Of a stretch of 64,000 nucleotides of DNA, positions 46,157 to 57,100 are shown one piece after another. Numbering within the stretch: the first letter of the stretch is position 1; each line of letters opens with the position of its first letter. The DNA is from Exophiala sp. HKRS030 (taxonomy: Eukaryota > Ascomycota > Eurotiomycetes > Chaetothyriales > Herpotrichiellaceae): positions 1,674,001 through 1,738,000 of the forward strand of contig JAHWDD010000008.1 of the NCBI GenBank assembly GCA_023897205.1, read 5' to 3'. The notes below the pieces were generated by a model, which had not been told where the DNA came from, did no database searches, and was given only the letters and a program-made list of their open reading frames with translations. The position numbers and the translations under genes were made by a program.

Positions 46157-46972
46157 ATGGTCTCCAAACTCAACATGTTCGAAATCGAGTTTAGCAACAT
46201 CACCTACAATTTCTCCATGAGCGTAGATCTGGGCAAGGAGATCTTAAACGGATACTTCACTCTTGCGTTTCTGCTCATGACGGACGATGACAATGGTCAG
46301 CAATCCACCGAAAGAAATGTCTTATGTAGTGCTAGGTCTGGTCCATTGCGGTTTTTGCATTTCCGATCCACCACGCTATGCACTTCACAGGAGATACTGC
46401 TGGCCCAGGCTCTGAAGATCCGAGACATTACCACAACTTCTTATTCAAGGTCAAGCCACCAATCGGGATTATCTCGTCTGCTCAAGAGATTCAAAGACAC
46501 CAAATGTTCTGATGCTCGCGACAAGATCTATGCTTTGCTCCCGATAATGAAATATCACTGCCCAGACTGAGTCATTGAGGTAGATTACACCATTTCTACC
46601 ACCGACCTGTTCTTCCGCGTATTTGAATTCATTTTAGACGAATCGTACCCGGAAAAGCGGGAGGCTTATCAAGATAGCTCATTGATTGAGACGCTTGTGC
46701 TCATACTGCAGCTTGACAAAACTGGTCTGAGGCACGCATTGCAAGATATTCCGACATCACTCCAGGCTCGTGGAAAGGATCGGACATATTTTGAGCATGT
46801 TTTGGCATTCGATCTGGACCCGGATCCATGACTTGCCAAGCAACTCCATGATGGATTTGGGAAGATAGCCTTTCAAAGGCAGCGGCGTATAAGGTTGATT
46901 GAGAATTTGGATGGCGTTGAAATGATAAGATACCCGGGCATACATTGGAGCGAGCTCCATGATTACAGGTAG
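46157..46972 (+). pseudogene. broken heterokaryon-incompatibility (HET) domain gene fragment
   Basis: The frame starting at 46157 contains LLKRFKDTKCSDARDKIYALLPI, close to the HET-family element around DxRDKIYALLGL. It meets TGA at 46568. The same frame then continues VIEVDYTISTTDLFFRVFEFIL, which matches what follows in HET proteins (VDYSxSxxELF), and stays open to TAG at 46970. The N-terminal HET core upstream is missing; DPL1 ends only 108 bp before. I call a 5'-truncated relic with one in-frame stop. Its function in an intact state would be vegetative self/non-self recognition. A spliced-out stop is possible but no good intron is seen. Confidence 0.6.
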
Positions 46973-47278
46973 GAGCGACGCTTGAATGAATATATGATTC
47001 TTGTTGTAAGCAGGCTACTGATTTCCTTGTATTGTTTCGTCATTGTCGTTACTTGAGATGCCCTGTCTTACCATCGTGATATCTTCATCATCAGGTTCAG
47101 GATCTGCCACTGAACCCCGCAGGCCATTCTACCCATGACTAAACCTCGACCGGAACCAAGATATATATTTATCTCCTCTCAAACATCCTCGTCACCAAGC
47201 ATTGCATTAACCGCTCCTCCTCTTCCCTGCCAACCTCGGACAACCTTTAGTCATTCGTCTTCAGCCCTTCTTCTAACG
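46973..47278. other. intergenic, between HET relic and VPS23 3' end
   Basis: 306 bases. Nothing identifiable. Confidence 0.4.
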
Positions 47279-49445
47279 CTACCGGACCATGGCCACCGCC
47301 ATCTCCAACCTAAACAACCCCAACAACCTAAGCACTAACACCATCCAGCCCCAACCCCTCGCGACCTTCCTGCCCATCCACCTCCTCTTAAACCCCTCCC
47401 TAGCGAGATCCCTGGTCCTACGACTCCAGACATCACTCGCGACACGACCATGCACAAAGCCATCCTGCAGCGCGAGAATCGCCGCCTCGATCCCACGCTC
47501 TTCACACGCCACGTCGTATAACTGGCGCGCGACCACGGTGGGCGGGACCAGCATCTCGTCCACGTGTGGCACGTCGTTGTCCTTCGCGCGGGCTCGCGAG
47601 GTTTGGATCACGTTTGACGCGGATTGTAGAGAGGTGTGTAGGTGGGTTATGTTGCTGGTTAGGTGAGAGTGGAGGGCTGTAGGTTTGAGAGTTCAGTGTG
47701 TAGTGTGGCCAAGGTGGTTTGGAGGGCGGTGTGTTGTGAGGTCAGCGCTGGCAGGGCGGATGTGGTTTGGGTGATTTGCGAATGGAGGGATTGTGTGAGC
47801 AGGTGCGATAGGTGGGTGAGGAGGGCTTCTTTCTCTGGGTTGACGGGGATTGGAGGGGCGGGAATCGATGGGTTGTTGGGGTGTGAGTTCGTTTGTGATG
47901 ATGGCGTGATGATCGAGAGTGGGATGTCGAATGGTGAGTCGAGGAGGTTGGGTGGAGGTGGAGGTGGTGCGGGTGAGGGTGGAGGAGGATTTTGCTGATG
48001 GGGATGGTGTTGTGGAGGTGGAGCTTGGGTTGGTGTTGTTGGTAGTGAGATTGAGGTTGATATTGAGCTTGTAGAGGGTGGCCGTGCGGAGGACCCTGCT
48101 GGTAGTTTTGAGGATGACCTGGAGGCGGAGCTCCAGATGGGAAATGCTGCGAGGCTGGACGATCGCTGTATCCTTGCGGTGGTGGGCTGGTGACTCCTTG
48201 GCCTGTCTGTCGCGGTTGGAATGGTGGTTGAGGTGTGTACTGTTGTTGATATGGGCCTTCACTTGGTCCTGGTGGTGGAGGCTGCGATCGGTATTGCTGC
48301 TGCTGGTGCTGCTGAGGATCATGGTTGTGCGAAGATGGACCTTGTGCAGGAGTAGACTGTCTCAAACTACTCGACCGCTGAGGTGTATAATTCACTCCGC
48401 TCAGCGGCCGCTGCACATTTCCATTTGCATATAGTGATGGTGGTCGAGATGTCGATTGTTGGCCGGGGAAATCAGGTTGCGAGGGTAGAGGAGGCGGAGC
48501 ATCGTATCGACCTGGTCTTTGTCCCGTGGACGAGCTTGGCTCTGCTGCTGGTGGGTTGGAAGGCGCATATCCTCCTTGAGCCGGATCTTTTGGTGGAGGA
48601 GGTGGTGGACCGCCGGGTGGACCTCTCTGACTCGGCGGACTTTGAACGGAGCCAGAAGCACTTGGTGGCCTTTGAATATCTCTCGGTAGCGGAGGCACGG
48701 GTGGTGGTCCTGATGAAGAGCCCCTCTGCTGCTGCTGCTGCTGCTGCTGTTGTTGTTGTCTCGATATCACGGGTGGCTCCTTAGCAAAGACGTCTGACAA
48801 AATCGACAGAAAGTCCACCACATTCGATCTCTAGATTACACACAAAGGATTACCATCCGATCTGTACGTAGCTTGTGTTTGAAACTCACCTCCCACGCAT
48901 CCCTCCAATGCGCAAGGTAAGGATGATATATCTTGCCATCTCCGCCGACATATTGACCAGGGCGTATGAGCATGTCATTTGTGGGTGTGACATAGACGAT
49001 AGGCGAGTCGTAGGGATAAGAGTGAGGGACCCATAATGAGATCGGAAATCTGTACGTGTTTCCTCTGAAGTTCACTGGAATGGTGCCTTGAAAGTGGACC
49101 AGGAGCGCGGGGGCTCCGTTCTCGAATGCTGTTTGTTCAAAGATATCTATCAGTTCAGGTCCTTGGTGCTTTCATTCTTCCATTCATTTCTCTAATGGGT
49201 GTCCCATCTCCGAGCCAGGCTTTTACATACTGTAGACATCTGTCCTAGGCGCAAAGCCAGGGTATCGATGAAGGACATGCGCTAAGTCGGAATATGTTCG
49301 GTTGGGGTCGCGATATTCCTAGAACAAGAAACAAGATGGATTAGTACTTGTAATGAGAAAAACAATACAGCAAACAGTCCATGTCACTTACTCGCTTCAA
49401 GACATCATAGAGCCAGCTCAATGTCTTCTGTGGCACAGCTGCCAT
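47279..49445 (-). CDS. VPS23: ESCRT-I subunit Vps23/TSG101, frame interrupted twice
   Basis: Sorts ubiquitinated cargo into multivesicular endosomes. Exons 49445-49392, 49318-49231, 49128-48890 and from 48830 on. The ubiquitin-binding UEV domain (residues 1-145) is intact: MAAVPQKTLSWLYDVLKREYRDP, LLVHFQGTIPVNFRGNTY, FPISLWVPHSYPYDSP, LAHWRDAWERSNVVDFL. A poly-Q of 11 and a long Pro/Gln linker follow. The C-terminal steadiness box is clear (DEMLVPPTVVARQLYDVACEERGIEAAI, ASDVWSRRTRDLAREGF, RKVARGWGW). Between them the frame must slip by one base near 48027-48029 and again near 47657-47661 (TAA). Both need one extra base, so a true pseudogene, assembly indels or unseen splicing are all possible. 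Confidence 0.85.
48722..48760. repeat. CAG/CTG trinucleotide run (poly-Gln codons) in VPS23
   Basis: Consecutive ctg/ttg triplets on the plus strand, read as 11 glutamines on the minus strand. It lies directly after the UEV domain and is likely length-variable. Confidence 0.8.
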
Positions 49446-49753
49446 TGAGGTCGAGACTGGAGGAGGGACCTTGTGTGCATGGAGGACGGGTGTTCCTCCA
49501 AAAGTCCGCAGACGAAGTTGGGAATGGCTTCTCATTGGCCAAGAATGCATGGCGGATGGGTTTCTGCCTGAATCATGAGAATGACGTTAATGGTTGATAA
49601 ATGACACGCTACAAATAAATAGACCTACGGAGTATGGGACCACACATCATACGATACATGAGCCAACCTATCATTGTTTTATGGCTACTGCTATGTTGAT
49701 ATCAGGAGATGGAACATATCTGCACTTGAAGTGGTTCCCTACCCTCCGCCAAC
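49446..49753. other. intergenic, VPS23 promoter
   Basis: 308 bases. One TACGGAGTA copy lies at 49626-49634. No other feature. Confidence 0.5.
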
Positions 49754-52086
49754 TCATCGCTGCCATATGCCTTTGCAGATCTTCAAATACATAGCCGGCT
49801 CACTCCGCAACTGAACATCTGAAGTGCATGTCGAGTCAACTGCAGATGCCACAGAAGTATGACCCCTTTCAGACAAAAAGCTCGAGGAAGCAGAATCCGA
49901 CAAGAAAGAGGGAAAAGACCATTGCTTTCCTGGTGATCTCGGGGTAGGACTGTTCGACCGGGTAGATAGGCCATCTGCAATAATCGCCAGAGTATGTTCT
50001 GATTGTTGGTCATTGCCAGCTTTGCCCTTGTCTCTCGGTACATCCACTGAAACCCCCGTCCTCTTCTGCGGCATCTGACCATCTGGAACTGGCTCGGCTT
50101 GTCGGTTGAACTTGAACCTCTTGATCTGTTCCCGAACATCGATCTCTGCAGGAGAATCTAGGGTTAACGCGGCTCGAGACTCTGTGCCTATAGATGCAGG
50201 CTCGGTATGCTTTCTCTTTTTGTTGCACATAGAACTGGCGTCAAGAAGCTTCGGTCTTGCTAGAGTCCCATCCAACCTTGTCATACCCTCGAATCCGAAA
50301 GTAGGGTCAAAGCTGATGAAGACAAGAGCTCTCTCCTTACTGCTCGTTCCGACCGTGGGTCCCGCCATGTACATGATGCCTTCATCACCCAAGGTAGCTT
50401 TGACGTCACCTGCCTTGTGCCCAGGGCAAAGAATGTCATGTAATGGTTGAGGTGCATCGTCTGGCGGCCAGACAGTACAATGACTAGTTGAGAATTCCTC
50501 TTCACCGTCCATCATTTCCTCACCAGCCCGATCTTTTGTCCTTGATCTCACCACAAGGCCTCCAGGAATTCTCGGTCCCTTAGTGTCCGCGACCAAAGGA
50601 CTCACCGGGTTTCTGCTTACTACCCGTACCTTGATCCGTTCTTGAGGACGCCACTCTCCCTCTGGTAAATGATCCTCGATGACCAAATCTACAAAAGATT
50701 GTGCGTTGAAGTCGTAGGCGTTCCACTTCGTCTTTGTTCTGATATACTCATTTGTATGACCTGTGCTCCCGAGCTCACTGTGTACGTATTTTGCTAGTCT
50801 CGGCCGGAATTCCTCGTAGTGAGAGTCGTTGTCTTTTTCCAAAAGTGACACCAGTCGATCACTTTCGGGATGTCGTAGCCTTCCTTTCAACGGTTGAATC
50901 TCGGCCCTGTCCACTGCTTGAGTGTAACAGGTCCTCACCGCATGGCTACCACCATCGGTCCATTCCTTCCGGCATTCTACGATCAACAACTCTCCGCTGT
51001 GGTTATCAGTCTGGAATTCAATGGTTGTCCAAGCGTCATGAATTGGTCCCTCAACATGTTGCCTCCTGTAGATCGCCCGTACTTCAGGCTTGAGGTCCGG
51101 CTCATTAACCGGGAAGCTTATGAAGTAATAGTAGCTTGTCCAGTCAATCTCTTCATAGTCAATGCTTGTCTGATTTGTCACGGCGTAGAAAACACCATTG
51201 AATACTGCAAAACACACTGTTGACCCAATGTCAGATCCATAGAAGTTGTTCAATTGAATGGGCTCCTGTGTTATAACCCTTGCGGTTTGCAGATCACATA
51301 CGTCGAGAAGCCATTCGTGGTGTCCATGGTAGCCGCGGGCTGAGTTCGTGCCATAGACCAGATATCTATCGTCGTGCCTCACGAACAGTTTATGGGTCGA
51401 TCGAAGTAGGATGGACAGTCGGATGCGAGTATGCGAACAACCATCGGCACTGTAGTTGGACGGAAGTGTCTTGGCGATGGACACTGCAAATAGGTAATGT
51501 CCGTTTTTTCCAAAGTCGCAAAGACATACTACTACGTCGTGGGCACAGCTTAGAACCTTCAAGGATTTCAAGGTTGGGCCGGTCGATGCTGTATTTGGAG
51601 ATGAGCACAAGACCCTCTCACGAAATGATCGAGTGCCGAAAACAGTCTCAGTCCTTCGACTGCCATTGAGATGGAGAATTCGAATTTCATTGGCTGCCAC
51701 ATAGCAAAGTAGTCCGGACTGATAGATGAAACTTGTGGCATGGGCGATAATGCATGCCGCGTATGGAGAGCTGTTCTGCAAGGCACACCGGGTCTGATAG
51801 GAGCGGCTAAGTACCCTTGTTAGCTTGCCCTCGTGAAGACCCTGCAGTGCGAGGCTCGTCCACGTGGCATGTGGAACACTGGACTGCTTCGTGGTTAGCG
51901 CAACGGAATCGATAGCACTCAAAGGAGTCTTCGTACTTGAAGACTGCTCTTGGCCGTGTTTTCATCGCTAAGGTGGGTTTGTATGGCATGACAAGTTTCT
52001 GAAAGATGCTTGTAAGAGCTAACGTCGAGTTGTCCGGCGACTTGGTGAAGAATATCGAAAGGCAACTGATGGAATCCAGTGTACAT
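49754..52086 (-). CDS. F-box protein with large C-terminal region
   Basis: Probable substrate adaptor of an SCF ubiquitin ligase. Exon 1 is 52086-51937 (50 codons), a 53-bp intron 51936-51884 (GCTAAC branch), exon 2 51883-49754, for 759 residues. Exon 1 carries the F-box: MYTGFHQLPFDILHQVAGQL then DVSSYKHLSETCHAIQ, with the LPFDIL and SYKHLSETC helices. Exon 2 begins SSVPHATWTSLALQG. A region of about 400 residues with repeated short strands (YLVYGTNSARGYHGHHEWLLDVCDLQT, FAVFNGVFYAVTNQ) suggests a beta-propeller-like fold. The last 200 residues are Ser/Arg-rich and disordered, with KKRKH near residue 610. The substrate is unknown. Confidence 0.82.
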
Positions 52087-54140
52087 CCCAACGTTAATGA
52101 AGGATGGGTCGAACTAGTCTTCACCAACATCGCCACACGAACACTCGTCCTGAGAGTCGATGTGCGGCTAGAGTTCAAGGTTGTGTGCAGCCAGTATAGT
52201 GATATTGCAATGATCACAATCAGGAGCAGGCTGAGTATGTTTGCCGTCCATGACGGGGGCATTAAATCAATTGTTTCTGCACCGACGCTGGTGGCACCTC
52301 ATGCGGCTCTGCGGACGAGAAGGGGGAAGCTCAAGGGTTAGAATACAGATTGAAAGTGCACAGGGGTGCTCATCAGTGTAAATGGTTCGGGCAACTTGCT
52401 TTGCAGTAATTGGTGTTTCAACCTGATGGAGCCATTGAGCAAGGAAGATCGGGAAATGTTCAATGATCGTGGAATAGAAGAAAATTTGCTGCGAGCCATG
52501 CTGGGAGAGGAGTGAACAGACGATGGCAACGTAGTGAATGAGGCTCCAGGTGGATCGATATCGGTCATGGTCAGAGGCTCGCTAGCCGTATTCGGACGTG
52601 TCCAAGATTGAGCTCTCAAAAGTCGCAGGTTTTTGCCGCGGTTCCACACCCAAGCACCTTGCCATGAGGCTGAGGACTTTGTAAATGACTACAACCATTG
52701 CCCCATTCATGTCTCATTGTCGGTCTGTAATTTGACTCTGAATTCACTATTCAAGTCGGCTGACTCTTCCACCTCTCAACATCTGACAATCTTTTTACGT
52801 TATCGGCGCCCTGTCATGATCCGGTTCAGATGTAGCCAGGCAACGAAATTTGCGAGAAAATGCGCTAGGGCAGCCTCCAGCGGTCAAGACATACATTTGC
52901 TCGGCTCAACAGAATGGAACCCGCACGTTAATGGCGAAGAATTCTGCCACCGCCGCGCTGACAATTGCTTCCTTCCGGCTCGGTGCAACACACCAGTCAG
53001 GCTTCAGCCCGTAAGCTGCTGTTCTGGTACCACGTCAGCTCAGCGTGTTGTCCTTGTTGAACCCAAGTAGAGGTGAAGATGGCTGGAGGATCTATCAGTT
53101 CACGCCCTTCGACTTCGACAGAATTTGCCTGACATTGCTGCTCGCCAACAACTCAAGTAGACAGCGTTAAGCAGCGGGGCCACCAATAACCACATGACAG
53201 GATGACGATGTGTTGTTTTGCAGCGCATAATGAAGCAAAAATGAGATTCTAGAGAAGCCATCGTGTTCTGACGGGCAAAGAAACCTTGTTCCACAGGCTA
53301 AGACACGTCGTGTTCGCGTGTTACTGAGCGCTTCTAACTATCTCCTCTCAGCTCTACGATGTGGATGAAGTAGGAACTGTACTCCGTAAATGGGCATTGA
53401 TTCAGTCATTGTAGAACTTCGCTTTCCGGAAAGTACCGCTGCTGCTGACCGAGTGAAACTATCGACTGCCAGGGAAATCGCTGCGCCCCAGACTCGTAGC
53501 GCCCAATCGCTGAGAGGTGAATTGTAGGTGGTCCTTGCTAGGAGGCTGTGCAAGAAGAACGAGGGGTCGGGCGAGCCAGCGCCTAGCTACCAAGGCAGGT
53601 AAAATCATCTTGATTCCCTAACATGTCTTCAAATCGACCATCTGATTGTTCTGAGAAGACCAATGGACGCCTCACTCGTTCTAGAGCCATAACTAGTGAG
53701 CGGCTTCTGCAATCGGGCGGCTTCTCTTTTCTACTAACTAGCATCTCGAGCGTATCTTTGGAATCGTGGGGTGTGTGACGTATCAAGACTTTTCACAGGT
53801 CGTAGACATGACAACGTCTCGCTAAACCGTCGTAGGAGTTCTATCACAGTAGTTGCCGCAGTGTCTTGAGCTAGTCGCCAAAACTGTGTGCGAGGATAGG
53901 CTGCGAGGAATGGCTCTATGCATGGTCTATCCTGATACATGATAGATGCTGCAACTATCCTCAGTTGTCTCAAGATAGTGTAGCTAGCCTCGCTGTGGAG
54001 CCGTCGCAATGAAGGAGAGAATTGCATCAAGTTGGAAGTAAATACAATCTACACGAAGAGTACCATTCCGCACCAGAGCACCTGGCAGAGCCTCATTTTC
54101 CCCATTCCCCTGGTCACCAATCCCGAGCTAAATTCTTAGC
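52087..54140. other. 2-kb intergenic region, possible gene remnant near its right end
   Basis: No confident gene. One TACTCCGTA copy lies at 53380-53388. A minus frame at 53734-54030 (QLRIVAASIMYQDRPCIEPF and onward) has ordered, protein-like composition but no recognised family and may be a decayed fragment. Confidence 0.4.
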
Positions 54141-57100
54141 TCAACTATGATCCCATTTCCCATGTCTCGACCAAGAACTGTACAGTACTTTAAAGATTGC
54201 ACGACTACTGGCATCCATTCCTGCATTCAACGCCTTGATCAGGTCTTGTTCCATCGCATCCATGATAGAGTACATGCCGGGCATGAGACTTTCCTTGACA
54301 GATGGTTCGATTTGTCCGTCTAGACTGCATCTGGCATACTCCGTCACGAGGTACTGCATATGTTGCCCAGCTAGCTGTCTTGCTCTTTTCGTGTCATCGT
54401 TGAGCTCGTTAAAGCCTCGCTTCTTGGACGAACGCGCGGCAGAAACTGTAGGATTGCATATCGAAGATAGGAGCCGGGACAACTGCTCGGCAGAACTTGG
54501 AGGGAGAGCATCTGGGGCGTCGCGTAGCCAGAATGGGATTGAGTTGCCAAACATTGTGAGGGAATTTACGGCATTCATAGCCGAAGAAGTTTTCAGCGTC
54601 TTGATGCCGGGCCAAAAGAGAGAATGCAAGAGCTGTTGTAACACGGGAACGAGGAGGTGATATCGATCTGAGGTTCGCCTTCGGTGTCTGCTGAGAATTG
54701 CCCCAATCACTTGACAAACGCGCTCATATATGGCTGCTGCACTAGCCTGTGTCGTGTTTGGCGCTCGACTTGTCATCTCGTCAGACGCCGAAGTCAGTAC
54801 GTACAAGGAGGAAAGAAGCTGATCAAGCGTTGTTTGATTGATGATGTTTGGATGGAACTCCAAGAGACACTTGGTGTTGTCCAATGACAAGAGAAGCTGT
54901 TCTGCCGAACAGTCCTTTGGCAATGCAGCTAGGCACGCAAAGTCTGCCAACTGTTGGGCAAGTTCCGGATATTCGACCAAATCCGACTCCTTGACGTGGA
55001 AAATGATCACAGCTGCAGCGATAGGAGTGAACAGAGGAGATCCATTGCCTAGACCTTCTCGCAGGAGTCTAAGGGCAGTGGCGTTCGCCAGTCCATCAAA
55101 ATGTTCCAAAGCAAGATTTACTCGGCCTGCAAGTAGCGCAAAGTCTTCAGTGGTCCATGCTGTTCCGGAATCTGTGGAAGACGAAAGTTGTTCGAGCGTC
55201 CGCTTGATCGTATCTGTCGTTATTGCAAGATCAGATCTAGTCTGAAGTTGATGACTCGCCCTCTCAATCGAAAGCAAAAGACGGTCTTGGGGCAGAGGTG
55301 ATCCATCCTGTTCGAGCACAATTTGTCTTGAATGGATCAAAGCGTCAAGCCGAGCCAACTGCGTAGCAATTCCATCGGTCTCGCCAGTAGCACCAAGACT
55401 CGTCGTTGCTTCCAGTAGATTCATCACATCAACCAGATGATTTTCATCCAACCTCTCGTCCAAGACTTTCTCGAAACTCTTCCTTATGATTCGAGCGAAT
55501 GCGTTCCGAGCCTTCCGGGCTTTCTCAGCCGAGATATGTTCGTTCAGCTGACCTGCTGGTCCAATGGTACGAGTAGCAAACACTTCAAGCGGTATGAAAG
55601 GTAGGGAATTAAAGTCGTTGCCCTTGTTCTCCTCCAGAGTAGTTAATATCCACGAGAACATATCTGACACGTTCGCAAGATCTTTCGAGGTCTTTGCCTG
55701 GAACGATAGTCTTGATAAAATGCGCGATAGTAAAGTACGTGATATCAGTCTGGAAGTAGGGGACTTTGAATTCGTCTGCTTGAGCAGTGTCTTGGAGATG
55801 CCCACCCAAGACCTCCAAGCTTTGGTAGTAATTGCTGAACCCGGAAAGATAGACTCCATGTCTAATATTATTGCAAGCTGGTCATTAACATCCTCGATCG
55901 AGATATTACCGATGCTCTTCTCCAGAATTCTCATCATGTCTGCGGCCAAGACTTTGATTCGCGGTTTTTGGAAAAGATCGAGTGGTATCTGACGAAAGAG
56001 GGATGATGATGCGGTACCCGTTACCAAAGATATGCTGGCATTGTGGGTGAAATAGTCAAGAATGATATCCCGTAGTGTAGGATTTTCCATCACTTCTTCC
56101 GTCATGATCATCGCTTTCAATAGAGCTTCAAGTGATGAGGGTTTAGTCGGTCGAGGAACTTGTCTTTTGGTCACTGTTAAGACCTTAAGGGCAGAACAAA
56201 GGAGATCCACAAATAAGCTGCCTTCGTCTGAGAAGATCTGCGGGTGTTGTAGAAGTTTTGCAAGGCATGCTATCAAGAGCCTCGCCTTGCTGTTGCAATC
56301 TTGTGTCCGTCCATTCCAAGTTTCATACGCCTGTTGGTCGCTTTGACTTGAAACTTCTCGGACCAGCTTGCTGAGATAAGTGATCTCCTTTTCCAGCGTC
56401 CTTCGATGGACTGCAGAATGAAATGAGCCTTCCAGGACGATAGAGAAACACTGGAAACATTCAAGATATTTGCATGTGAGCTTCTCTTTGGGCTTATTGC
56501 TTTCATGAGCGCTGCATGATTCCAGAGTTACGAATCCATAACGTGGTGTCAATGACTCCTCGATGATATTGAGGAGCTCAGACTTCAATTGTAGTTGTTG
56601 CAACTCCCGAAGGAAAGACCACAATCTCCAGCGTTGGGACTGATAATCAGATTGACGTTCTAGTGCGCTTGTGACTGCCTCTAGTAGCAACCTCGATTTA
56701 TCGTCGCTGAGTAGGGATTTCTTAGTTCCCAAGATACTAGCTTTGAGGAAGGCTGAGAAAATAGCCACATTGGCAAATTCTGCGGCGGTCGAACCATGCT
56801 TCTTGCTCAAAAGCTGCACAGGTTCGGCAACCAGTTCCAGAAGTTTCGAACCCAGACTTGGAGGCGAATACAATCTGACCAACTCTCCAAATTCGACAAA
56901 TAACTTGTCTTCCTCCCAGGCCAGAACGGTTGAGATACTGTCAGATTTGTCTGGAACGGTGTAGCGCATGCGTATGGCGTTTTCCAGGCCTTCGCGCCAG
57001 ATGGAAAGGAACCCATCGAAATTTCTTGAGGTGGCAAAGCCTCTCAGTAATCGAAGGATAATGCCATTGAAAATCACTGAGTAGGCTTCGGCAGTGGCTA

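Noticed and set aside
47693..48322. 209-codon minus frame (Thr/Ser-rich)
   Set aside because: Shadow frame of the VPS23 linker; the steadiness-box frame and UEV frame are the conserved ones.
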